DNA of 10,646 nucleotides, taken from the NCBI GenBank assembly GCA_013696525.1, contig JACCYK010000039.1:1-10646 (forward strand), read 5' to 3'. The notes beneath the pieces were generated by a model. It made no database searches. It saw nothing but the letters and a program-made list of their open reading frames with translations, and was not told the origin of the DNA. Positions 1 through 5,971 of the stretch are shown one piece after another (positions within the stretch are counted from its first letter, which is position 1; every line of letters begins with the position of its first letter). Both the position numbers and the translations under genes were made by a program. Origin of the DNA: Chloroflexia bacterium (lineage in GTDB: Bacteria > Chloroflexota > Chloroflexia > Thermomicrobiales > UBA6265).

Positions 1-2425
1 CGCTTTGGTCGGGGTCAGCCGGCGGGGCGAGCACCTCGGCCACGGCGGCTGGCCAGGACAGGGACCGTCCGTCGGACCAGGCGGCGGCGAAGGTGTCGGC
101 CCCCAGCTCCTCTTGGAGTGCGGCCACGAACGGCTCGTAATAGGCGCGGTCGGTGCGAGACCACGGGATGCCGGTCTCGTCGCGTAGCGCTGCCGCCGCC
201 CCGAACAGCTTCACCGCCTGCTGCGCCCTGCCGGCGCCGGCGCGGACCCGGGCCAGCCCTTCCAGGGCGGTGCCGACATCCCAGAGGTTGCCGCGAGCGT
301 GACCGAGCTCGAGTCCTTCGCGTAATAAAGCCGCCGCTTGGTCAAAATCACCCAGGTCCGCCGTTGTCACTCCGTAGTTGCCCAGGATCGAGGGGACCAG
401 CCAGTCCCACCCCTCGGCTTGGGCCAGCGCCAGCGCCTCGGCGGCTCGCTGCCGCGAGGTATGAAACTCACCCCGGAGCCAGGCCAGACAGCCCAGGTTG
501 TGCAATGCCAGGCTGGCCGCCTCGGTCGCACCCACCGCGCGAGCGGCCGCCAGACCGGCCTCCAGCCGGGCGAACGCGAGGTCGTAGTCGCCGAACTCCA
601 TGGCCGGCGCCGAGAGGTTGATGAGCGCGAATGCTTCGGCGGCTCGGTCGCCCACCTCGCGTGCCAGCGCCAGTGCCTGCTCGTGCCAGGCGAGCGCCTG
701 TTCGATCCGCGACTGGTACCACGCCAGCGTGCCGGCGCCGGTCAGGGCTCGGAGCCGGTCCGCCGCTGGCGCGGCGCGACCGAGGTCGAGCGCTACCTCG
801 AGCCAGCGGTGCCCTTCGCCGAAGTAGGTGTGCTCATGCCAGAACGGCCAGAGTGCCCCGGTCATTCGCACCAGGGCGAGACCGTCACGACGGTCGAGAA
901 ACCATGTCAGCGCTGCCCGCAGGTTGGGATGTTCCCGCCTCAGCCTCTCTACCCACGGCGCCGCGCCCGGTTGCTTTGCCCGGGGCCCGGCGTCCGCGGC
1001 GAACGCTAGATACCAGTCGGCGTGGTGCTGGTGAACGGCGTCCGCCTCGCCGCTTGCCGCCAGCCGCTCCAGCCCGAACTCGCGGATCGTCTCGAGCATG
1101 CCGTACCGCGTCGCGCCGCCGGCTACCACCTCCGCTCGGAGCAGGCTCTTGTCGACCAGCGCCGCAACTAGGTCGAGGGCGGCGGCGGAGACGGGGGTTC
1201 CGGGGACACCCTGTACGCGGAGCGGCGTCCCCGCGCCGGCGACGGCCTCGGCGGCGTCGAGGGTGAAGCCGCCGGCGAAGACGGCAAGGCGGTGGAAGAA
1301 GGCCCGCTCGTCGCCGGTCAGCAGATCGTAGGACCAGGCGATAGCGCCGCGCATCGTCCGCAGGCGGGCCGGCGCGTCGCGCGGGCCGCCGGTCAGCAGG
1401 GGCAGCATCCGCACCAAGCGGGCCAACAAGTCGGTTGGCGGCAGGACGTTCACCCGGGCGGCGGCCAGCTCGATGGCGAGCGGCAGGCCGTCCAGGCGTT
1501 GGCAGATTGCTTCCACCGCTGTCGCCTGCTCGGCCGTGAAAACGAGGTCCTGCCGCACCGCGTGCGCCCGCTCGACGAAGAGCCGGACCGCGTCGGACTG
1601 GGCCACGCCACCAGTAGCGGCCTGGGCATCCGGTGCCGCGAGCGCAAGCGGCGGCACCGGGCGTTCGCGCTCGCCGGAGATCCGTAGCCGCACCCGGCTC
1701 GTGACCAAGACCGTTAGGTGCGGGCAGGCGGCGAGAAGGGCGGCGACGAGGGGGGCCGCCTCGACCACCTGCTCGAAGTTGTCGAGCACCAGCAGGAGCC
1801 GCTGTTCTCCCATGGCCGACTCGAGGCGGGCCTCAATTGATTCTCTTCCGGCCTCGCGCACACCGAGCACCTGGGCTATCGTCGGCGCCACTAGGCGCGG
1901 GTCGCCGATCGCGCCAAGGGCGACGTAGCAGACCCCGCCGGGGAGGTCGCCGGCCACGGCGGACGCGGCCGCCACGGCAAGCCTGGTCTTGCCGACCCCA
2001 CCGGGGCCAGTCAAGGTCAGCAGGCGATCTCTCCCGCGGAGGGCCGCAGCCAGGGCCGTGATCTCGCGCTCACGCCCGACGAGGGAAGTAAGCGGGGCCG
2101 GGAGCGAACCCCGAACCGCAAGGGGGTAGCCGGGGAACTGGTCCAGGAGGGAGGGTTCGCCCTGCCCCGGCGCGGTCGCTCCTGGGCCAATGCCGGGGTC
2201 AGCCACGGCGGTTCCGCGGGAGCGGGAGCGGCCGCGCCGGAAGCGGTCGAGGTCCGTGGGCGAAATCTGGAAAGCCCCGGCCCGTTTGACCGCGCGCAGG
2301 TCACCGCGGGCGATGGCGCGACGGATAGTCCGCTCGTCGACCCCCAGGCGCGCGGCGGCGGACCGCGCGGTCAGGAAGACCGGCGCTGCCGTCGGCTCGC
2401 GGCGGCGCTCCCACGCTGGGTCCAC
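1..2425 (-). CDS. Excisionase-type HTH / STAND ATPase / TPR transcriptional regulator, 3'-truncated by the window
   Basis: The frame is open for 808 codons and leaves the window at base 1. In order it holds: an excisionase/MerR-like helix-turn-helix at about residues 17-64 (VFLTARSAAARLGVDERTI, then a wing ending in SPTDLDRFRR); a linker; a P-loop ATPase with LVGRERE at about 115-121, Walker A GPGGVGKT at 140-147, Walker B LLLVLDN at 210-216 and a later GLPLA motif; and an Ala/Leu-rich helical half resembling TPRs. The last visible segment (KLFGAAAALRDETG, then FAAAWSDGRSLS) resembles the usual C-terminus of COG3903-type predicted ATPases, so little is probably missing. I chose GTG at 2425 because GGAGGAG lies 6 bases upstream; GTG at 2440 lacks such a site. 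Such STAND proteins are signal-responsive regulators in which ATP binding drives oligomerisation. The ligand and target are unknown. Family assignment is firm; a DNA-binding role for the N-terminus is inferred. Confidence 0.88.
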   Translation of the reverse strand, partial: MDPAWERRREPTAAPVFLTARSAAARLGVDERTIRRAIARGDLRAVKRAGAFQISPTDLDRFRRGRSRSRGTAVADPGIGPGATAPGQGEPSLLDQFPGYPLAVRGSLPAPLTSLVGREREITALAAALRGRDRLLTLTGPGGVGKTRLAVAAASAVAGDLPGGVCYVALGAIGDPRLVAPTIAQVLGVREAGRESIEARLESAMGEQRLLLVLDNFEQVVEAAPLVAALLAACPHLTVLVTSRVRLRISGERERPVPPLALAAPDAQAATGGVAQSDAVRLFVERAHAVRQDLVFTAEQATAVEAICQRLDGLPLAIELAAARVNVLPPTDLLARLVRMLPLLTGGPRDAPARLRTMRGAIAWSYDLLTGDERAFFHRLAVFAGGFTLDAAEAVAGAGTPLRVQGVPGTPVSAAALDLVAALVDKSLLRAEVVAGGATRYGMLETIREFGLERLAASGEADAVHQHHADWYLAFAADAGPRAKQPGAAPWVERLRREHPNLRAALTWFLDRRDGLALVRMTGALWPFWHEHTYFGEGHRWLEVALDLGRAAPAADRLRALTGAGTLAWYQSRIEQALAWHEQALALAREVGDRAAEAFALINLSAPAMEFGDYDLAFARLEAGLAAARAVGATEAASLALHNLGCLAWLRGEFHTSRQRAAEALALAQAEGWDWLVPSILGNYGVTTADLGDFDQAAALLREGLELGHARGNLWDVGTALEGLARVRAGAGRAQQAVKLFGAAAALRDETGIPWSRTDRAYYEPFVAALQEELGADTFAAAWSDGRSLSWPAAVAEVLAPPADPDQS

Positions 2426-2520
2426 TTCTCGCTCCTCCACCGCACGGCATAGTGTGCCTGATTCCGCGGAGGTCCACTCCTAGCCGCGTCGCGAGGTCGG
2501 CGGCAGGGACAGTGCCACGC

Positions 2521-2574
2521 GATCGTAGCACGGGCTCGCTGCAGGGCGCTGTTGATGCCGACGACGCTGGGTTC
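2521..2574 (-). pseudogene. ECF sigma factor region-4 fragment (tentative)
   Basis: The minus-strand frame starting at 2574 reads EPSVVGINSALQRARATI. This resembles the end of sigma region 4 in SigG/SigJ-like ECF factors, where a segment such as AAVNSALQRARATL follows the recognition helix. It is in frame with, and just downstream of, the TAG that ends the hydrolase remnant. The family resemblance stops on both sides. With 18 residues, a coincidence in GC-rich DNA cannot be excluded. Confidence 0.35.
2522..2530 (-). promoter_or_regulatory. Possible extended -10 for the ATPase regulator
   Basis: On the minus strand TGCTACGAT reads as an extended -10 (TG-N-TACGAT), about 97 bases upstream of the GTG at 2425. 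No convincing -35 lies 16-18 bases further upstream. The site also falls inside probable gene remnants, so it may be chance. Confidence 0.25.
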
Positions 2575-2583
2575 ACGTGGGCG

Positions 2584-2823
2584 CTAGCTCAGCGCCGCAC
2601 CGACAGCGGGGCACTCGCTCGCGCCGGGCGCCAGCCGGCGATACCAGTCGGCGATGGCGCGACCGATGGCCTCCGGGTGATCCTCTTGGATGAAGTGCAG
2701 TCCGCGCCCGACGTAGACCGACTCGTAGTTCGCCAGGCGCCGCGCCAGAAACTCGACGACGGGGGGCGGGTTGAGGCTGCCGGCGATAGTCGTGCTTGGG
2801 CAGGACCAGTCGGGCAGTTCGCA
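2584..2823 (-). pseudogene. Haloalkane dehalogenase-like alpha/beta hydrolase, C-terminal remnant
   Basis: After a TAA at 2824-2826 the minus-strand frame runs 79 codons to a TAG at 2584-2586. It contains PPPVVEFLARRL and then GLHFIQEDHPEAIGRAIADW. In haloalkane dehalogenases and related epoxide hydrolase-fold enzymes this is the closing part of the fold: the catalytic His lies in the GLHF/GLHY-QED motif and the last helix follows. The N-terminal two-thirds, including the oxyanion and nucleophile motifs, is absent, and there is no start codon with a ribosome binding site. The gene is therefore broken, by a 5' deletion and probable frameshifts. The piece could instead come from another alpha/beta hydrolase, but the HxxQED pattern favours the dehalogenase branch. 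Confidence 0.68.
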
Positions 2824-2974
2824 TTAGGTTTCCTTTCTGGGTCTGGTCAGGCGATGAATCGAAGTCCATCAGAGCCAGTCGATCCCCGCGTCTCGTTGGG
2901 GCCTCTCAGCAAGGCGTAGAATGCGTCATGGACATCTCGCGATCGATGTTGTCGCTCAACGGCGATACCAGGTT

Positions 2975-3496
2975 CTACTCCCGTTCGGCCCCGGTGATCT
3001 CCGGGGTGAGCTTACGCAGGAGCAGGAGCAGCTGGCGCCGCTCCGAGGGGACCAGGGCGTCAGTAGCGAGGGACCGTGCGAGGAGCCGTTCCTGCAGGGC
3101 GGCGCGGTGGGTCCGGCCCGCATCCGTCAGCACCAGATACTTGATGCGGCGATCGCCGGGGTCGGCCACCCGCTCCACCAGGCCCCGGGTCGCCAGCCGG
3201 TCGACGAGTCCGGTGACATTGGACCGGTCGCAGGCCATGGCGACCGCGATGTCGCCCATCGTCTTTGGCTGGCCGAGGTGGCGCAGAAGCATCCCCTGCT
3301 GCAGGGTCAGCCCGAGCTCGCCGGCAACCGCGGCGATGCGCGCCCGCAACTGATCGACCAGGACCGCCAAGCGGTACTCGAGCTCGGCTTGGAGCTCCTG
3401 ATAGCGAGTTTCCCCGCGACCAGGGGAAGCACAGACGTCCTCACCAACCTGCACCGTCGCCCGCGCTTGCCGCTCACCGCCAATACTTGACATCAT
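2975..3496 (-). CDS. MarR-family winged-helix transcriptional regulator
   Basis: The product is 173 residues, slightly longer than usual for MarR proteins because of about 30 extra N-terminal residues. The dimerisation helices start around ELEYRLAVLVDQLRARI (about 38-54). The winged helix follows: LTLQQGMLLRHL (63-74), recognition segment CDRSNVTGLVDRLATRGLV (89-107), wing DPGDRR (112-117), then YLVLTDAGR. MarR dimers usually repress their own gene and a divergent neighbour and release DNA on binding a small phenolic ligand or on cysteine oxidation. Cys89 lies in the DNA-binding segment and Cys22 in the N-terminal extension; redox sensing is possible but unproven. The gene diverges from a DinB-family gene, and the intergenic dyad at 3523-3539 is its likely operator. 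The ATG pair at 3496/3493 is taken as the start; the ribosome binding site is weak, and a start further in would still give a complete MarR domain. Confidence 0.87.
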   Translation of the reverse strand: MMSSIGGERQARATVQVGEDVCASPGRGETRYQELQAELEYRLAVLVDQLRARIAAVAGELGLTLQQGMLLRHLGQPKTMGDIAVAMACDRSNVTGLVDRLATRGLVERVADPGDRRIKYLVLTDAGRTHRAALQERLLARSLATDALVPSERRQLLLLLRKLTPEITGAERE

Positions 3497-3522
3497 AAAC
3501 CATCCACGTTACCATGATGATT

Positions 3523-3539
3523 AGTTGAGTATACCAACT
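3523..3539. promoter_or_regulatory. Candidate MarR operator (AGTTG-N7-CAACT)
   Basis: The arms AGTTG and CAACT are perfect inverted repeats separated by seven bases that contain GTATAC. The size and the AGTTG/CAACT arms fit typical MarR-family sites. It lies in the AT-rich part of the MarR/DinB divergent region and covers the minus-strand -10, so occupancy should block transcription of the MarR gene. A wider, less regular pair ATCCACG (3502-3508) and CGTGGAT (3549-3555) nearly shares its centre. Confidence 0.6.
3528..3536 (-). promoter_or_regulatory. Extended -10 for the MarR gene
   Basis: The minus strand reads TGGTATACT, an extended -10 (TG-N-TATACT), about 30 bases upstream of the ATG at 3496. 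No good -35 is visible, which is common for extended -10 promoters. It lies inside the dyad at 3523-3539, as expected for autorepression. On the plus strand the same GTATAC core gives a weaker TATACC that could serve the DinB gene. Confidence 0.5.
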
Positions 3540-3612
3540 TTTCCTAATCGTGGATCGAACCACAACCCGCGGGATCGAAATGGAGAGGCACCAAACCTCG
3601 TTTTCAGGATCG

Positions 3613-3632
3613 GGGCTCAGTTTCGTGAGCCC
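3613..3632 (+). repeat. Hairpin-forming inverted repeat in the DinB leader
   Basis: GGGCTCA and TGAGCCC form a perfect seven-base stem with a six-base loop, 20 bases before the AAGGAGGT ribosome binding site of the DinB gene. There is no following T-run, so it is not a standard terminator. It could be an mRNA stability or translation element, or a second protein site. Confidence 0.5.
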
Positions 3633-3666
3633 GCACCGCCTGGACCGGACGCAAGGAGGTACCGAT

Positions 3667-4215
3667 ATGACGCTGGCTGAATTTGCTATCGACATCCCAG
3701 CCGTGATTGAGAAGCGGCGAACGCTGATCGAGGAGGCTGCCGGCATCAAGCCGGACGACTTGCCGGCCCTGACGAACGAGTTGTACGACCACCTGGACGG
3801 CCTGATCGCCGGCATCGACGATGCGGCGGTCGGGTTCGTCCCGACCGACCCGGACGAGGACGGTGCGCCTGGCTGGACGCTCGGCCACGTCGTCGTGCAC
3901 CTCACCGCGGGGCTGGAAGAGAACGCCGCCCAGGGCTGCACACTGGCACGGGGGGCGGATATCTCCGGCCGCCCCCGCTACGAAACGCCATGGCAGGAGG
4001 TCACGACCGCCGCCCATGTCCGGCAGCGTCTGGCCGAAAGCCGGCGGATGACACTCGCGTAGCTCGACGCCTGGCCGGACACACCGCACCTGACCAACGT
4101 CGACGACCACTCGTTCTTCGGCCCCGTCAACGCGGTGGCGTATCACGCCCTGGGGATTTCTCACGCTACGGACCACTTCGCCCAGCTTGAGGAGATCCAG
4201 CGTCAGACTAGTTAG
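3667..4215 (+). pseudogene. DinB-family protein interrupted by an in-frame TAG at codon 132
   Basis: The ATG at 3667 is fixed by a strong AAGGAGGT seven bases upstream. The frame gives 131 residues, then TAG at 4060-4062, then 50 more codons in the same frame ending at TAG 4213-4215. The part before the stop has ELYDHLDGL (38-46) and GWTLGHVVVHL (69-79). The part after it has LDAWPDTPHL, FFGPVNAVAYHALG and SHATDHFAQLEEIQ, which fits the last DinB helix with its conserved His. DinB-fold proteins are four-helix bundles that bind a divalent metal through three histidines; some are thiol-dependent transferases. Ending at codon 132 would remove the third ligand region. Apart from this one codon (a CAG-to-TAG change would explain it) there is no decay, so a recent mutation, amber readthrough or a sequencing error are all possible. 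The divergent MarR gene is the probable regulator. Confidence 0.78.
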
Positions 4216-4458
4216 GGGCCGGTGGCGGCTTTGCCCGGAAACGGTCGGAGTGAAACGGGTTCTGGCGGCTACGGTCGTCGGAATTAGTGGTCGTAGTTTC
4301 GATGCGAGATCGACCGGCCGAATGCCTTTGGCTTGAACGCACCCGGCAGACGATGCCCCACGGCGGACACCGTCCGACCCTGGTCGGCGAGGCGCCCGCT
4401 GCATCAGTGGACGTCACCGGCCGCCGACCTGGGGGACGTGGAGATTGAACCGCGCCAG
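4216..4458. other. Intergenic stretch with no recognised gene
   Basis: This 243-bp gap lies between the convergent ends of the DinB frame and the FMN reductase. I see no family motif in any frame. CCGACC (4374-4379) and GGTCGG (4382-4387) form an inverted repeat with only two bases between, without a T-run, so I do not call a terminator. Confidence 0.5.
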
Positions 4459-5097
4459 TCAGGCCGACAGCGCTTCGAGGCCCGCGCGAGCGGTGGTGGT
4501 GCGCAACGGCTTGAGTGCGCGCGCCCAGGTGATGACCTCATCCAGCATCGTGGCCAGACTTGCTGCCTGGTGCTCGCCTGGCGAGAACACGCCGGGAGCG
4601 GTCGGATCGTTGTCATCGAAGCCGGTGAAATCGAATTCAGTGAATACCGGCAGCACGACCGGGGTGCGCACGCCGGCAACCTTGACCTCGGCCAACACCT
4701 GCCGCAAGTGCTCAACGGCGCGGGTGCCGCCATGTACCCCATAGCTGACAAATCCCGCCGCCTTGTCGTTCCACTCCGCGTAGAGGAAGTCGATCGCGTT
4801 CTTCAGCGCGGCGGGCAGGGAGTGGTTGTATTCCGGGGTGACGAACACGAACCCGTCGAATGAGTCGATGGTTGCCGCCCATCGCTTGGTGTGCGAGTGG
4901 CGGTACGCACCGAACATGGCGGGAACGGGCTCGTCCAGCAGTGGCAGCCCGTGGTCGGCCAGGTCGACGACCTCGACGGTCGCGTCACCGGCCTTGACGG
5001 CGGGTTGCCGGCCGGCGACGTCAACGACCCACCTGGCCACGACCTCGCCCCGGCGGCCGGGCCGGGTGCTGCCAATAATGATGGCGATCCGAATCAT
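4459..5097 (-). CDS. NADPH-dependent FMN reductase (flavodoxin-like fold)
   Basis: The product is 212 residues. It opens with IAIIIGSTRPGRRGE (4-18), the phosphate-binding loop of the FMN_red family (COG0431: SsuE, ChrR and azoreductase relatives). PEYNHSLPAALKNAIDFL (88-105) is the second family signature, packing near the isoalloxazine ring. Family members use NAD(P)H to reduce FMN, quinones, azo dyes or chromate in the cytoplasm; the substrate here cannot be told. The ATG at 5097 follows GGAGGAAG, so the longer frame from 5166 is not used. It is divergent from a TetR gene, with the double operator at 5150-5186 between them. A promoter candidate is TTTACT (5169-5174) and TACTCT (5146-5151) with 17 bases between, largely within that operator. 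Induction by an electrophile or quinone that releases TetR would be a natural scheme, but that is inference. Confidence 0.9.
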   Translation of the reverse strand: MIRIAIIIGSTRPGRRGEVVARWVVDVAGRQPAVKAGDATVEVVDLADHGLPLLDEPVPAMFGAYRHSHTKRWAATIDSFDGFVFVTPEYNHSLPAALKNAIDFLYAEWNDKAAGFVSYGVHGGTRAVEHLRQVLAEVKVAGVRTPVVLPVFTEFDFTGFDDNDPTAPGVFSPGEHQAASLATMLDEVITWARALKPLRTTTARAGLEALSA

Positions 5098-5145
5098 CTG
5101 GCTTCCTCCTTCGAAATCCCCCCTCCGTGGGGTGACACACATGGT

Positions 5146-5174
5146 AGAGTACAACGTTCGTTGCAAAAAGTAAA
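5146..5174 (-). promoter_or_regulatory. Promoter candidate for the FMN reductase
   Basis: On the minus strand, -35 TTTACT and -10 TACTCT are separated by 17 bases. The hexamers match consensus at four and three positions, so it would be a weak to moderate promoter. It lies mostly inside the dyad at 5150-5186, consistent with repression by the TetR product. About 40 bases of leader precede the ATG. Confidence 0.45.
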
Positions 5175-5186
5175 ACGATCGTTGTA
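5150..5186. promoter_or_regulatory. Double TetR operator: 37-bp dyad of two AACGWTCGTTG boxes
   Basis: Box 1 is AACGTTCGTTG (5153-5163) and box 2 is AACGATCGTTG (5174-5184); box 2 contains the perfect palindrome AACGATCGTT. Their starts are 21 bases apart, two helical turns. The outer edges TACAACG (5150-5156) and CGTTGTA (5180-5186) form a perfect inverted repeat, so the whole element is symmetric about 5168. This is what a site for two TetR dimers on one DNA face would look like. It sits midway between the divergent TetR and FMN reductase genes. Confidence 0.72.
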
Positions 5187-5188
5187 AT
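5161..5188 (+). promoter_or_regulatory. Promoter candidate for the TetR gene
   Basis: TTGCAA (5161-5166) and TGTAAT (5183-5188) are 16 bases apart and match consensus at four and five positions. The expected transcription start, near 5195, leaves a leader of only about a dozen bases that begins in the Shine-Dalgarno AGGGAGGA (5193-5200). The hexamers overlap the operator, so the TetR product probably represses its own gene. Confidence 0.45.
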
Positions 5189-5206
5189 TTCTAGGGAGGA
5201 CCAAGG

Positions 5207-5842
5207 ATGACCAGGGATGACGCGGCGAGTACCCGATCGCGGGCGGGGCTGGCCGACAAGCGGCGGGCGATCCTCGCCGGCGCCCTCGCCGTGTTCGCGC
5301 GGGACGGCTACAGCCGTGCCAGCATCGATGCGATCGCCGCCACCGCCGGCGTTTCGACCCGTACCATTTACAACCACTTCCACTGCAAGGCGGACCTGTT
5401 CGAGGTCGTCATCCAGGAGAGCGCGACCCGGGTCGCCGAGGCCCAGATCGCGATCATCGACCGCCATCTGAGCAAAGTCACGGAACTCGAATCCGACCTG
5501 ATCGAGCTCGGCCGCGCCTGGACGACCCCGATGCCCGATTACGCGGAGCACTTCGCCCTGGTCCGACAAATCAATGCCGAGGTCGAGCACATCCCGCGAA
5601 CCGCGATCGAGGCGTGGCAGGAGACCGGGCCGCTGCGGGTCCGCCGGGAGCTCGCCCGCCACCTACAGCAGTTGGCGAACCGGGGCCTGCTCCGCATCGA
5701 CGACCCCGATCGCGCGGCCCTGCACTTCGCTCAATTGATCTCGATCCCGAATCCCGCTTACCGCGGCACACTCTCGGCGGAGGAGATCGCCGAAGTCGTC
5801 AGCGCCGGCGTCCGCGTCTTCCTCCACGGTTACGTTGGCTGA
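5207..5842 (+). CDS. TetR/AcrR-family transcriptional regulator
   Basis: The product is 211 residues, a normal length for the family. The N-terminal DNA-binding domain runs from about 18 to 64: KRRAILAGALAVFARDGY, then the helix-turn-helix SIDAIAATAGVSTRTIYNHF (39-58) and KADLF. The C-terminal part (about 80-211), with HIPRTAIEAWQETGPL and the HLQQLANRGLLRIDDP segment, resembles the TetR_C domain of AefR-like proteins, which form the ligand pocket and dimer interface. The ATG follows AGGGAGGA at seven bases. The gene diverges from the FMN reductase and shares the operator at 5150-5186 with it, so a role as local repressor of itself and the reductase is the simplest reading. The ligand is unknown. 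Confidence 0.9.
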   Translation: MTRDDAASTRSRAGLADKRRAILAGALAVFARDGYSRASIDAIAATAGVSTRTIYNHFHCKADLFEVVIQESATRVAEAQIAIIDRHLSKVTELESDLIELGRAWTTPMPDYAEHFALVRQINAEVEHIPRTAIEAWQETGPLRVRRELARHLQQLANRGLLRIDDPDRAALHFAQLISIPNPAYRGTLSAEEIAEVVSAGVRVFLHGYVG

Positions 5843-5971
5843 GGCGATGTGGGCGAGCTGCTCGGGCGATGTATCCTCTGCTCACGGTCCCCGCCGCATC
5901 CGATCTGATGGCCCACGGCAAGCCGCGAGCATCCCCGCCAGGTCCGCGGCTCGACTATACTCCGCCGGTGA

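Larger units (their letters stand above)
2426..2974. other. 549-bp stretch without an intact gene, holding decayed gene fragments
   Basis: No reading frame here has both a credible start and a recognisable full-length product. On the minus strand it holds a clear hydrolase tail (2584-2823), a short sigma-factor-like segment (2521-2574), an HTH-like segment (2448-2528) and a doubtful further hydrolase piece (2847-2939). The fragments lie on the same strand as the flanking MarR and ATPase genes. I read the stretch as a site of past deletions and frameshifts. Confidence 0.6.

Noticed and set aside
118..2061. Many plus-strand open frames of 75-220 codons opposite the ATPase gene
   Set aside because: Their products are Arg/Pro/Ala-rich with no family motif and lie antisense to a clearly conserved 808-codon frame; they are shadows of GC-rich coding.
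2301..2576. Minus-strand frame of 91 codons with an HTH-like segment
   Set aside because: Not called as a gene: most of it is the ATPase coding region in another frame and there is no ribosome binding site. Only the segment 2448-2528 is kept, as a possible remnant.
2847..2939. DAFYALLRGP-containing fragment as an upstream piece of the hydrolase
   Set aside because: It vaguely resembles the cap-domain stretch of haloalkane dehalogenases, but is in another frame, too short, and lies too near the C-terminal piece without a large deletion. Not strong enough to annotate.
4374..4387. CCGACC/GGTCGG as a terminator for the reductase or DinB gene
   Set aside because: Only two bases separate the arms and no T-run follows on either strand.
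3604..4404. 266-codon minus-strand frame over the DinB region
   Set aside because: Product is unrecognisable and antisense to a frame with conserved motifs and a strong ribosome binding site.
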